Shown here piece after piece: positions 51,209 to 60,890 of a stretch of 64,000 nucleotides of DNA. Origin of the DNA: Paenibacillus glycanilyticus. Its GTDB lineage: Bacteria; Bacillota; Bacilli; Paenibacillales; Paenibacillaceae. The stretch's first letter is position 1. Each line of letters begins with the position of its first letter. The position numbers were made by a program, and so were the translations under genes. The stretch spans positions 124,001 through 188,000 of the forward strand of contig NZ_JAMBNP010000005.1 in assembly GCF_023715145.1 (NCBI RefSeq). Reading direction: 5' to 3'. A model generated the notes under the pieces. It ran no database searches. It had not been told where the DNA came from and saw nothing but the letters and a program-made list of their open reading frames with translations.

Positions 51209-51596
51209 GGCCATGAACACGGGCCATGCGGGAAGCATGTCAACCGGACATAGTAACGGTCCAAGGGATATGATGTCCCGGCTTGAAACGATGGTAATGA
51301 GCGCGGCGGAAATGCCGGTTCAGGTTATTCGTAATCAAATCGCATCGGCGCTGGACATTGTTATTCATCTGTCTCGTTTCAGAGACCGATCCCGGCGAGT
51401 GACGGACATTTGCGAAGTCGTGGGGATGGAAGAGGGAGAGATTGTTGTCCGGCCACTCTTCCAATTCGAGGAGCGGGGAGAGGAAGACGGGAAAGTAGTC
51501 GGTACGCTTATTCGTACGGAGTATAAGCTTCAGCATACAGATAAGCTGAGAATGGCCGGGATTCGGCTTGTTGAGGAGGATGCGGTATGCCTGTAA
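51201..51596 (+). CDS. cpaF: CpaF/TadA ATPase, C-terminal part cut off by the prophage
   Basis: 131 codons continuing CpaF in frame from the core: LQAMNTGHAGSMSTGHSNGP, the His-box region that follows Walker B, then LIVEDA-type end (RLVEEDAVCL). Joined to 8769-9617 it gives a 414-aa protein, the normal length. The ATG at 51201 is an internal Met, without a ribosome site, so this part is unlikely to be translated alone. Overlaps tadB by 10 bp. Confidence 0.92.
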   Translation: MLQAMNTGHAGSMSTGHSNGPRDMMSRLETMVMSAAEMPVQVIRNQIASALDIVIHLSRFRDRSRRVTDICEVVGMEEGEIVVRPLFQFEERGEEDGKVVGTLIRTEYKLQHTDKLRMAGIRLVEEDAVCL

Positions 51597-52465
51597 TCCG
51601 GACGACTCCTCTGGCTGCAAAATTACGCGCAGCACTTGAATGGTGCGGGTGGGATTCCTCATTCCGATCCGGCCGCGCTGGCCGTGCCGGGAATCAACCC
51701 GGCTCGTCAAGTACGGTTAAGGAGCTGCAGGATTATAACCGGTACCGGTTGTCTTATGGGCAGTTTGTCGGTTCGGCTGCGGCCGGTTTCATGATCGTTT
51801 TTGCCGCGGTTTATCTCATTTATCATTCGTTTGCCGTATCCTGTTTGCTTGCGGCGGCGGGGCTAGCTGCACCAAGACTGTACAAATCCTCCTTGCTTGT
51901 CCGGCGGAAAGAGCGGCTGCAGCTGCAATTCAAAGAAGCGTTATATTCGCTTGCTTCCTCTCTTGCGGCGGGAAAATCGGTTGAGAATGCTTTCCTTGCG
52001 ACAATTGATGATTTGAAGCTGCTTTACCCGGATCCGAACACGGAACTGCTGGTAGAGTTCCAGATTATCAAGCACCGCCTGGATAATGCCGAACCGCTTG
52101 AGCAGGCACTGCGGAGCTTGGCGAAGCGTGCCCATCTGGACGATATTACGCAATTTGCGGATGTATTTGCGGTGTGCAAACGATCCGGCGGGGATCTGGT
52201 CGAAGTGATGAAACGGACTTCTCAGACGATCGGGGAGAAGCTGGAGGTTAAACAGGAAATCTCTGTTCTGCTTGCGCAGAAGCGTTTTGAAGCCAGAATC
52301 ATGATGGTTGTTCCTTTTGCTTTTCTTGGCTTTCTAAGCGCTTTTGCCCCTGATTATATGAAGCCGTTATACGGAGGCGCCGGTTATGCTCTGCTGACGA
52401 TTGGCCTAACCGTGCTTGCGTTTTGTTTCTGGCTGATTCATCGCATTATGCAAATACGCGTTTAG
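51587..52465 (+). CDS. tadB: TadB-like pilus assembly membrane protein
   Basis: 292 aa. Two N-terminal TM helices (about 63-105), a T2SSF domain (KEALYSLASSLAAGKSVENA, GGDLVEVMKRTSQTIGEKL) and C-terminal TM helices. Inner-membrane platform on which CpaF works. Starts inside the cpaF end, so it would be coupled to cpaF translation in the intact locus. Confidence 0.88.
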   Translation: MPVIRTTPLAAKLRAALEWCGWDSSFRSGRAGRAGNQPGSSSTVKELQDYNRYRLSYGQFVGSAAAGFMIVFAAVYLIYHSFAVSCLLAAAGLAAPRLYKSSLLVRRKERLQLQFKEALYSLASSLAAGKSVENAFLATIDDLKLLYPDPNTELLVEFQIIKHRLDNAEPLEQALRSLAKRAHLDDITQFADVFAVCKRSGGDLVEVMKRTSQTIGEKLEVKQEISVLLAQKRFEARIMMVVPFAFLGFLSAFAPDYMKPLYGGAGYALLTIGLTVLAFCFWLIHRIMQIRV

Positions 52466-52475
52466 GAGGCGTGAA

Positions 52476-53324
52476 ATGGCTGTTCTTGTACTGCTGCTGG
52501 CTGTTGTTTGGCTTCTGCTGATAGGCAGAGCCGGACTGACGCAGCTTGCGAAGAAAGGAAAGCCGGATTGGAAGGGGCTAATCATTATCAAGCCTTTTGA
52601 CCGGCTGCTTGAACGCTGCAAGCTGTACGAGCATTTGCAGCTTCCGCTCAGCAGCTATCATTCGAAGCAAATACTGCTGAAGGGAACAGACTGGCAGCTC
52701 AATCAGACGAAGCGGCATATTGCAGAAACCGCTGGATATGGTTATGCCGTACTGACGGGCTGTACGCTTCTCGCTGTTTTGGCTAAGGAACCGCTTCTCA
52801 TTGGAATGGGAGCGCTGCTTGGATTGCTGCTTCCCGTACGGCCCTTTATGGAAGCAGGGCGGCTGGTCGAGAGGAGAAAGCAGGCCATTATCTCCGAGCT
52901 GCCGGAGGCGCTAAGCAAGCTGATGCTGCTTGTGGGTGCAGGAGAGCCCGTGCTGCAGGCTTTCTCCCGTTGCTTGGAAGGAAAGGATTCGGCTGCCCAG
53001 CCTTTATACAAGGAGTGGGAGCGGGTTGTTATTGCGCTGAGGAACGGCGAGTCCTTCAGTACGGCAATCGAGCGGTTTAACCGGGGCTGCGCCATGCAGG
53101 AGGTATCCATATTTACCACGGTGATGCTTCTTAATTACCGCAGGGGCGGCGATCAGTTTGTCCTTGCATTACGCGAAATCTCCTATTCCCTGTGGGAGAA
53201 ACGCAAGGCCGTTGCCCGATCCCGCGGGGAAGAGGCGTCGTCCAAGCTCGTATTTCCGCTGGTAGGGATATTGCTTGTGTTAATGGTATTTGTTGCAGCT
53301 CCGGCGATGCTGCTCATGTCTTGA
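52476..53324 (+). CDS. tadC: TadC-like pilus assembly membrane protein
   Basis: 282 aa, SD AGGAGGCG. N-terminal TM, then a T2SSF domain (SELPEALSKLMLLVGAGEPV, FTTVMLLNYRRGGDQF) and a C-terminal TM helix (LVFPLVGILLVLMVFVAAPA). Second half of the TadB/TadC platform pair. Confidence 0.88.
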   Translation: MAVLVLLLAVVWLLLIGRAGLTQLAKKGKPDWKGLIIIKPFDRLLERCKLYEHLQLPLSSYHSKQILLKGTDWQLNQTKRHIAETAGYGYAVLTGCTLLAVLAKEPLLIGMGALLGLLLPVRPFMEAGRLVERRKQAIISELPEALSKLMLLVGAGEPVLQAFSRCLEGKDSAAQPLYKEWERVVIALRNGESFSTAIERFNRGCAMQEVSIFTTVMLLNYRRGGDQFVLALREISYSLWEKRKAVARSRGEEASSKLVFPLVGILLVLMVFVAAPAMLLMS

Positions 53325-53356
53325 TTTTATTTTTACTAATAGAGAGGATGTTTACT

Positions 53357-53548
53357 ATGTTGAAAAAAGCAGGCAAGGCGGTTCGTTCATTCTGGCGTTC
53401 GGAGAGCGGTCTCGGCACGCTCGAGATTATTTTGATCATTGCGGTGGTTATCATTATAGCTCTTCTGTTTAAAGACTGGATTATTAGTCTTATCGAAAGA
53501 TTAACGAGCAAAGCCGATGATGAAGCCGATAAAATCTTCTCCAACTAA
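53357..53548 (+). CDS. flp: Flp1-type pilin
   Basis: 63 aa behind GAGAGGA. A basic leader (MLKKAGKAVRSFWRSESG) is followed by LGTLEIILIIAVVIIIALLF, the Flp1-like pilin hydrophobic segment with its Glu, and a short charged tail. Would be the main pilus subunit cleaved by the A24 peptidase encoded downstream. Confidence 0.88.
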   Translation: MLKKAGKAVRSFWRSESGLGTLEIILIIAVVIIIALLFKDWIISLIERLTSKADDEADKIFSN

Positions 53549-54248
53549 CGGACGCAAATGCGCTTGGCTGCAATGGCTCCGGCATTCAGAAGGAAGCTTT
53601 ACGCTGGAATCAACGTTAGTGTTCCCTATCATTTTTCTGCTGATATTAATGTTCTTGTTATTGAGCATGTATATCTATCAAAAAGTTGTTCTCTACTACT
53701 CGGCTACCGAGACGGCTGAACGTGCGTCGTTCAGCTGGGACAACAGCCATCGGAACGCCCGTAACGGGATGCTGACAACGGGTCAATATGACGGCTTGTA
53801 CTGGCGGGTCAGCGGAGATTATATGCTAGGCTCCTTGTTTGGGATGACGTCGGATCAGACGGATGTCACTTTGGAGCTCCCCGGTCCATTGAGTGAAGAA
53901 GAGAAACTTGAGCTGGCAGGAACGAAGCTGCGCCGGGCATCCAACTGGCTGACAGGCGATGCGGGCTTGCCCTTTCAAGGGAATATCGCATATGCAAACA
54001 GCCTGATGAAGCGGGAAGTAGCCGTAAAGCTTAAGCAGCCCGTATCCCTTGCCCCGCTTGAGCTGACGCTTGGGCTGTCCGAGCCTAAGACCGCCGCATC
54101 GGCGAGTATTGTTGATCCGGTTCAATTTATCAGGGATGTGGATATGCTCCGGTATTATACCGCCAAATTTAATAATGGAACGTCGAAGCAGCAAGCCGCA
54201 AAAGCTCTTACGGCTTACAGCGGCGGCGGGAAAGCAGGCAAGCCGTGA
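53520..54248 (+). CDS. TadE-type pseudopilin
   Basis: About 242 aa, starting within the flp 3' end. A cytosolic basic start then GSFTLESTLVFPIIFLLILM, a TadE-type prepilin-like TM region, and a periplasmic-side domain. Overlaps the next gene by 4 bp (ATGA-type GTGAAC junction). Confidence 0.82.
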   Translation: MKPIKSSPTNGRKCAWLQWLRHSEGSFTLESTLVFPIIFLLILMFLLLSMYIYQKVVLYYSATETAERASFSWDNSHRNARNGMLTTGQYDGLYWRVSGDYMLGSLFGMTSDQTDVTLELPGPLSEEEKLELAGTKLRRASNWLTGDAGLPFQGNIAYANSLMKREVAVKLKQPVSLAPLELTLGLSEPKTAASASIVDPVQFIRDVDMLRYYTAKFNNGTSKQQAAKALTAYSGGGKAGKP

Positions 54249-56452
54249 ACAAGAATGCTGCTTCACAAGGCTCCATAACGATATTTTCCGCCGTTGTATT
54301 GTCCGGGCTGCTTCTGTTCTCTGCGGTTCTGATCGATTATGCAAGAATGGCTGTTCTGCATAAGGTGACCGAGGATGCCGCCAGATCGGGCGTCCGGTCA
54401 ACGCTTTCCGCTTATGATGAGAGGCTGTATGAACGATATGGGCTGTTTGGCCGGGGCGGTACGGATAGCAATGAGATCTTTGAACAGACGGTGAAAGCGA
54501 ATCTGGGCCAAGGGGCAAGGCATCAGGACACCTTCAAGCTGGTGCAGGCGGAGCTGGAATCGGCACATGCGGATAATGCCGAGGTACTGGGCAAGCATGA
54601 GGTGTTTGCACGGCAGGTGCTGGAGGAAATGAAGTATAAAGCTCCTATTGATTTTACACTGGAGCTGGCATCAAAGTTCGCGCCGCTCTCCGGGGCCATG
54701 AAGGAAGCAACCGTTACGGTTAATATGCTGGAAGAATTAAGGAAGCTGTACGATAAGCGGGAGGAAAAGCTGACTGCTGCGCTGCAGCTGCAGCGGCAGG
54801 CAGCGGAGACCGTTGGCGGCATTGCCGGACTTATTCCGACTAAAGCGCTGGAGCTGGCAACTGGAACCCAGCATGCGGCAAGGCTCGCCGGAGATTACGC
54901 CCAGTATGCCAATTGGGTGATGACGGACCAGCGACTGGCTGAGCAGGGGAAGAAAGCAAAGTATTCAGACGAAATCGAGGAATATGAACAAAAAGCAAGA
55001 GGTTGGATGGATGAGATGTCCCGTGAGCTTTCCGCGGCGAAGAAGCAGCATGATAAGCTGCAGCTGGATGCTGTCAAATCAATTGAAGCGGCCAAGCAGC
55101 TAAATGCAGAGATGCAGCGTATCAAGCAGGAGGCTGCTAATGCTACTTCCAACAGCGGATATGACCGGGTAACCGGCAAAAATATTGCCGGTGATGAAGC
55201 CAATTCTATAGTTGCCGCGCCTCAGAACGATATACAGGAGATTCGGAAGCTGGCAGACGAGCTTATTTTGCCGGACAGCTGGTTTACGGACTATAGCCGG
55301 GAGATTGCGGATCAGGCTTCCGTGTTTGCGTCGCTGCAAATGGAAGCGGGAGGCTTTATCGCGAATCTGACAGCCGGTCTTGCTGCTCCCACTATAGCCA
55401 ATGAACAGATTAAAGAAGGTGCTGTTAATCTGCGCATTGCTTATGAGCAATACGAAGGGGCTTATGTTCGGCAAGGCTCCAGCCTGGATGCGCGGGAGCA
55501 GAAGCTGACGGATAAAGAATTAAAGAAAGAACGTCAGGCACAAGAGGCAAAAGCAGGGGAATTATGGTCGCAGGCCCGCCGCCTGCTGCACGGCATGACT
55601 TCGGTTCCTCAGACGGAGGAGCATCTTCAGGTGATTCAGGATATAGAGAAACGGTATAAAAATAACCTCTTGTTTAATCAGGAGGCAGCAGAGGCGGTAG
55701 CAGAAGGCCTTTCCTTCGCGGAGGATGCTCATGAGGAAGCGGAGGAGGCAACTTCCGCCATGAGCGGGTTGTTTGGCGGCATTGCAGATATGCTCGAACA
55801 AACAAGGGACTCCGTTTATTTATCGGAGTATGCAATGTCGCATTATGCAGCGTTTGCTCCGCAAAATCTAAGGGCCCTGCTTACGAGCGGCAATACGAAT
55901 GAGCTTGCTCATTCCATTGCGTTCAGCAATCAAGAGGCGGAGTATGTCATATACGGGTTTCATAGTCCAACGGCGAATTTGGCCGCTGCCTATGGCGAAT
56001 TAATTGGTGTTAGGATGGCAGTGCGAACAATGGAAGGGCTATCGGCCTGCAGGGCTGCTGCCCATCCTCTGTTAATCTTGTCATGCTCGGTTGTCTATGG
56101 CCTGGAGAAAACGATGGAGGACATGGCGGCGTTCACCGAGCGGGGAGCGGCCCCGCTATCCAAATATATAAACGCGGATGTTACTTATACGGATTATTTG
56201 CGGTTGTTCATGCTGGTACACGGAGATGCAAAACGTTCCTCCACATTAGCCCGGATGATCGCTGTTATTGAGCATAATGGCGGGGTTACGCTATCCAAGG
56301 TCCCGTCGGCCTTGACCGGAGAAGTTCAGGCCTCTGCCAAGCTGTGGTTTTTACCAGGCGTAATGGATATCATACAGCATTTTGGATCCTTGCAAGGAAA
56401 GGTTGTTGGCGGCAGGTATGAAACTACTCAGACGATTGGCTGGTCTTATTAG
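54245..56452 (+). CDS. TadG-like pilus assembly protein
   Basis: 735 aa, GTG start. SQGSITIFSAVVLSGLLLFS is the prepilin-like TM region, followed by VTEDAARSGVRSTLSAYDERLYE. A long extracytoplasmic region is rich in coiled coils (LTAALQLQRQAAETV; LTDKELKKERQAQEAK). Probably a minor pilus or envelope-spanning component. Confidence 0.8.
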   Translation: MNKNAASQGSITIFSAVVLSGLLLFSAVLIDYARMAVLHKVTEDAARSGVRSTLSAYDERLYERYGLFGRGGTDSNEIFEQTVKANLGQGARHQDTFKLVQAELESAHADNAEVLGKHEVFARQVLEEMKYKAPIDFTLELASKFAPLSGAMKEATVTVNMLEELRKLYDKREEKLTAALQLQRQAAETVGGIAGLIPTKALELATGTQHAARLAGDYAQYANWVMTDQRLAEQGKKAKYSDEIEEYEQKARGWMDEMSRELSAAKKQHDKLQLDAVKSIEAAKQLNAEMQRIKQEAANATSNSGYDRVTGKNIAGDEANSIVAAPQNDIQEIRKLADELILPDSWFTDYSREIADQASVFASLQMEAGGFIANLTAGLAAPTIANEQIKEGAVNLRIAYEQYEGAYVRQGSSLDAREQKLTDKELKKERQAQEAKAGELWSQARRLLHGMTSVPQTEEHLQVIQDIEKRYKNNLLFNQEAAEAVAEGLSFAEDAHEEAEEATSAMSGLFGGIADMLEQTRDSVYLSEYAMSHYAAFAPQNLRALLTSGNTNELAHSIAFSNQEAEYVIYGFHSPTANLAAAYGELIGVRMAVRTMEGLSACRAAAHPLLILSCSVVYGLEKTMEDMAAFTERGAAPLSKYINADVTYTDYLRLFMLVHGDAKRSSTLARMIAVIEHNGGVTLSKVPSALTGEVQASAKLWFLPGVMDIIQHFGSLQGKVVGGRYETTQTIGWSY

Positions 56453-57389
56453 CAAACGGCGGAGAATAACCGGCAGCGAGAACGGCAGCATTGTGCTGGA
56501 GGCAGCTCTTGTTATGCCGTTGCTTCTTATTGTCCTGCTGCTGTTTATTATCATGATCCGCTTATGCGCCGTACAGATGGCCCTTCAATCAACCGCTTCC
56601 CAGACGGTCAGGCAAATCGCTGCCCATATTCGTCCCGCCGATCTTGCCTTTCAGAAAGCCTCCTCATCGATTCCTGATCTGGGCTCATTTGGCCTGCCGC
56701 TGCCGGATTGGGAAGGAGCTATTGCGAAGGAAGCAGCCGGGTGGCTTCCTGCACCCGCAGGAACATTGGCTTCTGCCGCGCTTGAAGGCAACTGGCAGCC
56801 GGTAACCGACGTGGCGGCAACCGAGCTTGGGCGTACAGCGGTTGAGCCGCTGCTTCAGCAATTTGCGGACGAGGCCGTGCTGCAGAAGGAGCATTTGAGC
56901 TTGTCGCATCTGTCACTTCCCGATTTGAAGGAGAAGAAACAGCCTTATTTGACGATTGAAGCCGAATATGAGTTTCCGATGTCCTTGCCTTTTATTAACA
57001 AGAAAATTGTACTAAGGGAGCAAGCAACCGAGCGGGTATGGGTCAGCGATGCCGCACCTGCAAAGGAAGGATCGTCCGAGACGGATATCACGCCAATTCA
57101 GATTGTTTCCATTCAGCCGGTTCCCCTGCATCCCGGGAACAAAGCAACGGTCACGGCTTTAACCTCGCCTGGCACAGCAGCGTCTCTCACCGTGAATTAT
57201 AAGAGCGGCACAAGTGTTGCGAAGCATCTCGGCAGTGCAACCGCGGATGCGAACGGTTATGTTAAGTGGACGTGGCTCGTATCCGGCAATACGACACCGG
57301 GGACTTGGGAATTAACGGCAACCTCGGCGTCAGGCGAAACGGTATCCATGCATTTTAATGTGACCAAGAAGGAGGATTCCGCATCATGA
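56418..57389 (+). CDS. TadE-like protein with C-terminal Ig-like domain
   Basis: About 323 aa, overlapping the previous gene by 35 bp. GSIVLEAALVMPLLLIVLLL is the pseudopilin helix. The last about 90 residues (IQIVSIQPVPLHPGNKATVT ... TWELTATSASGETVS) look like an Ig-like/bacterial surface beta domain, an extension not present in ordinary TadE proteins. Confidence 0.78.
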   Translation: MKLLRRLAGLISKRRRITGSENGSIVLEAALVMPLLLIVLLLFIIMIRLCAVQMALQSTASQTVRQIAAHIRPADLAFQKASSSIPDLGSFGLPLPDWEGAIAKEAAGWLPAPAGTLASAALEGNWQPVTDVAATELGRTAVEPLLQQFADEAVLQKEHLSLSHLSLPDLKEKKQPYLTIEAEYEFPMSLPFINKKIVLREQATERVWVSDAAPAKEGSSETDITPIQIVSIQPVPLHPGNKATVTALTSPGTAASLTVNYKSGTSVAKHLGSATADANGYVKWTWLVSGNTTPGTWELTATSASGETVSMHFNVTKKEDSAS

Positions 57390-57901
57390 CCATACAGTTG
57401 TCGGCTGCAGCCATGCTGTTATTAGCCGCTTTATATACCGATTTGAAATCAATGACCATTCCTAATCTGCTTACCGTTCCTTTCCTTGCCGGCGGATGCT
57501 TATATGCCTTGATCACCGGCGGAGGTCATGATCTCCTGCTTGCTCTCGGCGGAGCAGCCGCGGGCTTCCTGCCGCTGCTTGTCCTTCATATGGCCAAGGG
57601 AATTGGCGCGGGAGACGTAAAGCTGTTTGCTGCGCTCGGAGCCTGGATTGGCGCGATGGCCGTCCTTCAATTAATGATGTATGCCATCTTGTATGCGGGT
57701 CTGGTAGGTCTGGTGCTGCTTCTCTTTAACCGGCCGTTTGCGAGACGGATGTCGGCTGGAATGTTTGCTTTCTTTTCCTTGCGGTTCGGCGGTCGTGAAG
57801 GAGCGTCGTCATGGCTGGCTTGGGCGAAGAACGGACGCACCTTTCCGTTTATGCTGGCCGTAGCACCGGGGGCAGTAACCTTATGGATGATAACAGCTTA
57901 A
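57386..57901 (+). CDS. A24-family prepilin peptidase (CpaA/TadV-like)
   Basis: 171 aa, overlapping the previous stop by 4 bp. Aspartates in AALYTDLKSMTIPNLLT (about residue 18) and GIGAGDVKLFAALGAW (about 75) are the catalytic pair of GXGD-type peptidases. Processes Flp pilin and TadE/TadG-type proteins at the membrane. Confidence 0.9.
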   Translation: MTIQLSAAAMLLLAALYTDLKSMTIPNLLTVPFLAGGCLYALITGGGHDLLLALGGAAAGFLPLLVLHMAKGIGAGDVKLFAALGAWIGAMAVLQLMMYAILYAGLVGLVLLLFNRPFARRMSAGMFAFFSLRFGGREGASSWLAWAKNGRTFPFMLAVAPGAVTLWMITA

Positions 57902-57919
57902 TGAAAAGGGGGAGCCTTC

Positions 57920-59455
57920 ATGAGACAACCGTTCAGGATTGATTTTTCCATGAACCGAGGTCATGAAATGATCGTTGACCGGAAAGACGGCATTCGTAGA
58001 GATGAACTGGATGACCTTGAACTGCAGATGCTGCAGTCGGGAAAAATCCCTCATCTCTTACCGGTGGAATGGCTGGAGATCGATGGACGAGTCACCTTCC
58101 GGTATGCCTTGGCAGGACGCAAAATGCTGCTGCACCGCCTGCAGGTTCAGCCGCTTGCGATGGAGCAATTTTATACGTTATTGCTTGGCGTTGTGGAAGC
58201 CTTTGAGGAGTGCAAGCATTATATGCTGCGACCCGAAGGCTGCCTGCTCGAGGATCAATATTTATTTGTAGGCGAGCAGCTTAACGATATTGCCGTTGCC
58301 TATGTGCCTTTGAAAGAGGGGCAGCATGACGGCGTGACTGGATCCGGGGACCTGCTCTCGCTTGTTGTCCGTTGGACAGCCTACATTCAAGACATAGACG
58401 GTGCGGGTCTTCAACGCATTTTGCAACCCCTTAACGGCAGCAAATGGCCGCTCGCCGAGCTAAGGTCCGTTTTGCTTGGACTGATTGGCGATGCATTTAT
58501 TCAAACCACTCCAAAGCAGGTCGCCGAACGCGTTCCTCTTATTTTTCCTGATGCTCCCGTGGCAAGGGAACCGGAGATCATGGAACCAAAATCTATGATA
58601 TCAAGAACAAGCTATGAGCCTATACCGCAGGCAAATTCTTCAAAAGCAGCATCTATGGCCCAAGAAATCCCGCTTGTCGAGATGGAGGAACAGGATCCGG
58701 AGACGGCAAACAAAAAAATATGGCTTACGGCAGCGGTTGTGGTCATAGCCGTTGCCTGCGTATGGAAATACATTTATTTGTCTTCTCATTCCCAAAGTAG
58801 CTTGTATATCAGCTTAGGTCTAACCCTTATGGGGATGGCGGCTCTTTATTTGGTATTGGCGCGCAGGCTTCCAGCCGGGCTTCTGGCCAAAGAAGTCAGC
58901 GACGATGAAGACGAGGAGTTTGTTCCGGAATCGCAGCCTCTTGGCATGTGGCCCCGTTATGAGGATGAAGTACAAAAGGAGATGATGGAGCCGGCTGCTC
59001 GAGCAAAACTTGTTCGTCGTCAGGAAACGGAGCTGTACGCCTATGCAGGGAATACTGCCGATCTTCGAAGCAAGCAGGCGATATCAGCCGAATCTGAAGC
59101 CACGGTGCTGCTGGCGGAGCGGGATATGGAGCCGGGCAAGAGGACAGAACTGGCTTTATACCGGGAATGGGCGGGAGGCGGCTCCTGGATCGAGTGGCGG
59201 GATGAGAAATTTACGATTGGCCGATTAGGCGAGCAGGTGAGTTATGAGGAAGAAGCGCATGGCATTTCAAGGCTTCACTTGGAACTGGAGAAGGACGGCG
59301 GTTCTTATTTGGTAAAGGATCTGGGGTCCCGGAATGGCAGCATGCTTAACGGAGAGGCGATGATTCCATATAAGTCTTATCCGTTTGTTCAAGGAGATAT
59401 TATACAGCTGGCCGGGATGAACGGGCCTAAATACGAGCTGAAGACGAGAGGTTAA
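57920..59455 (+). CDS. DUF6382 and FHA domain protein of the Tad operon
   Basis: 511 aa behind AAGGGGGAG. Residues 1-190 are DUF6382-like (QPFRIDFSMNRGHEMIV, GCLLEDQYLFVGEQL). Two TM helices lie at about 269-310. The C-terminal FHA domain (FTIGRL, HGISRLHLELEKDG, VKDLGSRNGSMLNGE) binds phosphothreonine. Last gene of the tad operon, so it may link pilus assembly to a Ser/Thr kinase not in this window. Confidence 0.82.
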   Translation: MRQPFRIDFSMNRGHEMIVDRKDGIRRDELDDLELQMLQSGKIPHLLPVEWLEIDGRVTFRYALAGRKMLLHRLQVQPLAMEQFYTLLLGVVEAFEECKHYMLRPEGCLLEDQYLFVGEQLNDIAVAYVPLKEGQHDGVTGSGDLLSLVVRWTAYIQDIDGAGLQRILQPLNGSKWPLAELRSVLLGLIGDAFIQTTPKQVAERVPLIFPDAPVAREPEIMEPKSMISRTSYEPIPQANSSKAASMAQEIPLVEMEEQDPETANKKIWLTAAVVVIAVACVWKYIYLSSHSQSSLYISLGLTLMGMAALYLVLARRLPAGLLAKEVSDDEDEEFVPESQPLGMWPRYEDEVQKEMMEPAARAKLVRRQETELYAYAGNTADLRSKQAISAESEATVLLAERDMEPGKRTELALYREWAGGGSWIEWRDEKFTIGRLGEQVSYEEEAHGISRLHLELEKDGGSYLVKDLGSRNGSMLNGEAMIPYKSYPFVQGDIIQLAGMNGPKYELKTRG

Positions 59456-59475
59456 CTCCCGTCTTCAGCTTTTTT
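59437..59475. terminator. Bidirectional terminator between convergent genes
   Basis: GCTGAAGACG (59437-59446) and CGTCTTCAGC (59460-59469) with T6. The left arm lies inside the FHA gene end and the right arm inside the epimerase end, so both stop codons fall in the hairpin. Confidence 0.85.
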
Positions 59476-60363
59476 CTGGCCAATTTGGTTCATTGCACTT
59501 TCAATAGTTGGGTACTTGAAGGTAAATCCATGCTCCAAGGCTTTGCGCGGCAAGGCGCGTTGTCCTTCGAGGAGCAGGGACGACATTTCCCCAAGCAAGG
59601 CTTTCATGAGAAAAGCAGGGGCAGGCAGCCAGTGCGGCCGGCCAATCGCTTTGCCAAGAGCCCGTCCGAACTGATCATTGGTCACGGGCTCGGGAGCCGA
59701 ACCGTTAACCGGTCCTTGCATGTCAGGGTTGTCGATGCAAAACAGTATAAGCCTTACTATGTCCTCCAGATGGATCCATGAGAGCCATTGAGAGCCGCTT
59801 CCAAGCCGGCCTCCCGCAAACAACCGGTGAGGCAGCGCCATGAGAGGAAACGCGCCGCCGGTCCGATTCAGCACAACGCCTACCCGGAGCTTAACAAGCC
59901 GCTTTACCGGTATCGTATCCGCGGCCTTTTCCCAATGCTCCACAACGCCGGATAAGAAATCGGTAACCTTCAGCGGACTATCCTCATCAAAAGTAGCGGA
60001 GAGCGAGCTGCCGTACGCAGAAATGCCGGAGGCATTAATGACCGCCTCCGGCTTCTGTTTCAAACCTTCTATAAGCGTTGCGATGCGTGCCGCAGCATCG
60101 GTCCGGGACTTGAGAACGCGTTGCTTGGCTGCGGCTGTCCACCTCTGGTTGATGCTTTCGCCGGCAAGGTTCACGATGACGTCCACACCTTCCAGCCGGT
60201 CAGGCGATGCGGCAAGCTCATCCCATGTTGCATGGTGGAGTCTGCCGCTTTCTGATGAGGAATGTCTTGATATAACCCAGACTTCATCTCCCCGCTCAAG
60301 AAGAGCTTTCACCAGTGCCCGGCCGACAAAGCCGGTTCCTCCCGTTACTGCAACACGCATCAT
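59452..60363 (-). CDS. TIGR01777-family NAD(P)-dependent epimerase
   Basis: 303 aa. Rossmann motif VTGGTGFVGRALVKAL, VDVIVNLAGESINQRWT as the family hallmark, SGISAYG and a C-terminal DUF1731-like segment (RALPRKALEHGFTFKYPTI). Related to YfhF/SDR39U1. Substrate unknown. Convergent with the tad operon and 15 bp downstream of the lipoprotein gene on its strand. Confidence 0.9.
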   Translation of the reverse strand: MMRVAVTGGTGFVGRALVKALLERGDEVWVISRHSSSESGRLHHATWDELAASPDRLEGVDVIVNLAGESINQRWTAAAKQRVLKSRTDAAARIATLIEGLKQKPEAVINASGISAYGSSLSATFDEDSPLKVTDFLSGVVEHWEKAADTIPVKRLVKLRVGVVLNRTGGAFPLMALPHRLFAGGRLGSGSQWLSWIHLEDIVRLILFCIDNPDMQGPVNGSAPEPVTNDQFGRALGKAIGRPHWLPAPAFLMKALLGEMSSLLLEGQRALPRKALEHGFTFKYPTIESAMNQIGQKKAEDGS

Positions 60364-60378
60364 TCATCCGTCCTTCAA

Positions 60379-60873
60379 TTAGGATTTGGCTTCAAGCTTC
60401 TTCAGGAAGTACTGCGTCACGTCTCCGCTGACCTTCTCGGTATACTCGAATTGAACCTTCGTGTCTGCCGGGATGCTGTTAATCTCATCCGTTAAGTCCT
60501 CCGTGAATTGCAGAACCATTGGGCCTTCCGGCAAGTCGATTTCGACCGAGGTTGTATCGGCTTGTCCGACAAAGACGCCTTCGCTTGTCTTAACGGCGCT
60601 GTCTTCCGGTGCTGTGCTTGCTTCCGTATCCGGCGATGCGTTTTCCGGATCTATTACGCCGTTGTTTCCTTCAGCATTACCCGTACTGTTATCCGATGTA
60701 TTATTGCCGGTTGTTTCCGGTGAGGCGTTAGCCGGTTGTTCAACCGACGAGCCTTGCTCGTTATTCGAATTCGCTTTGTCCGAGCCGCATGCAGATGCGG
60801 TCATCATAACGGCGAGTAATACGGCGCTGGCCGCGATTAAGCTGCTCTTCTTTTTAGATTTCATAGTTGTCAT
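60379..60873 (-). CDS. Lipoprotein of unknown function
   Basis: 164 aa. Lipobox MMTASACGS (lipid-modified Cys about 29) after a basic start, then a low-complexity Asn/Ser/Thr/Glu linker (about 32-92) and a folded domain of about 70 aa (TTSVEIDLPEGPMVLQFTED). AGGAGGTG lies 5 nt before the ATG. Four 68-bp tandem repeats lie in its upstream region. Confidence 0.82.
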   Translation of the reverse strand: MTTMKSKKKSSLIAASAVLLAVMMTASACGSDKANSNNEQGSSVEQPANASPETTGNNTSDNSTGNAEGNNGVIDPENASPDTEASTAPEDSAVKTSEGVFVGQADTTSVEIDLPEGPMVLQFTEDLTDEINSIPADTKVQFEYTEKVSGDVTQYFLKKLEAKS

Positions 60874-60890
60874 GGGAGCACCTCCTAAAA

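Noticed and set aside
53192..53356. Longer N-terminus of the Flp pilin
   Set aside because: The extension lies inside tadC and would destroy the short basic prepilin leader.
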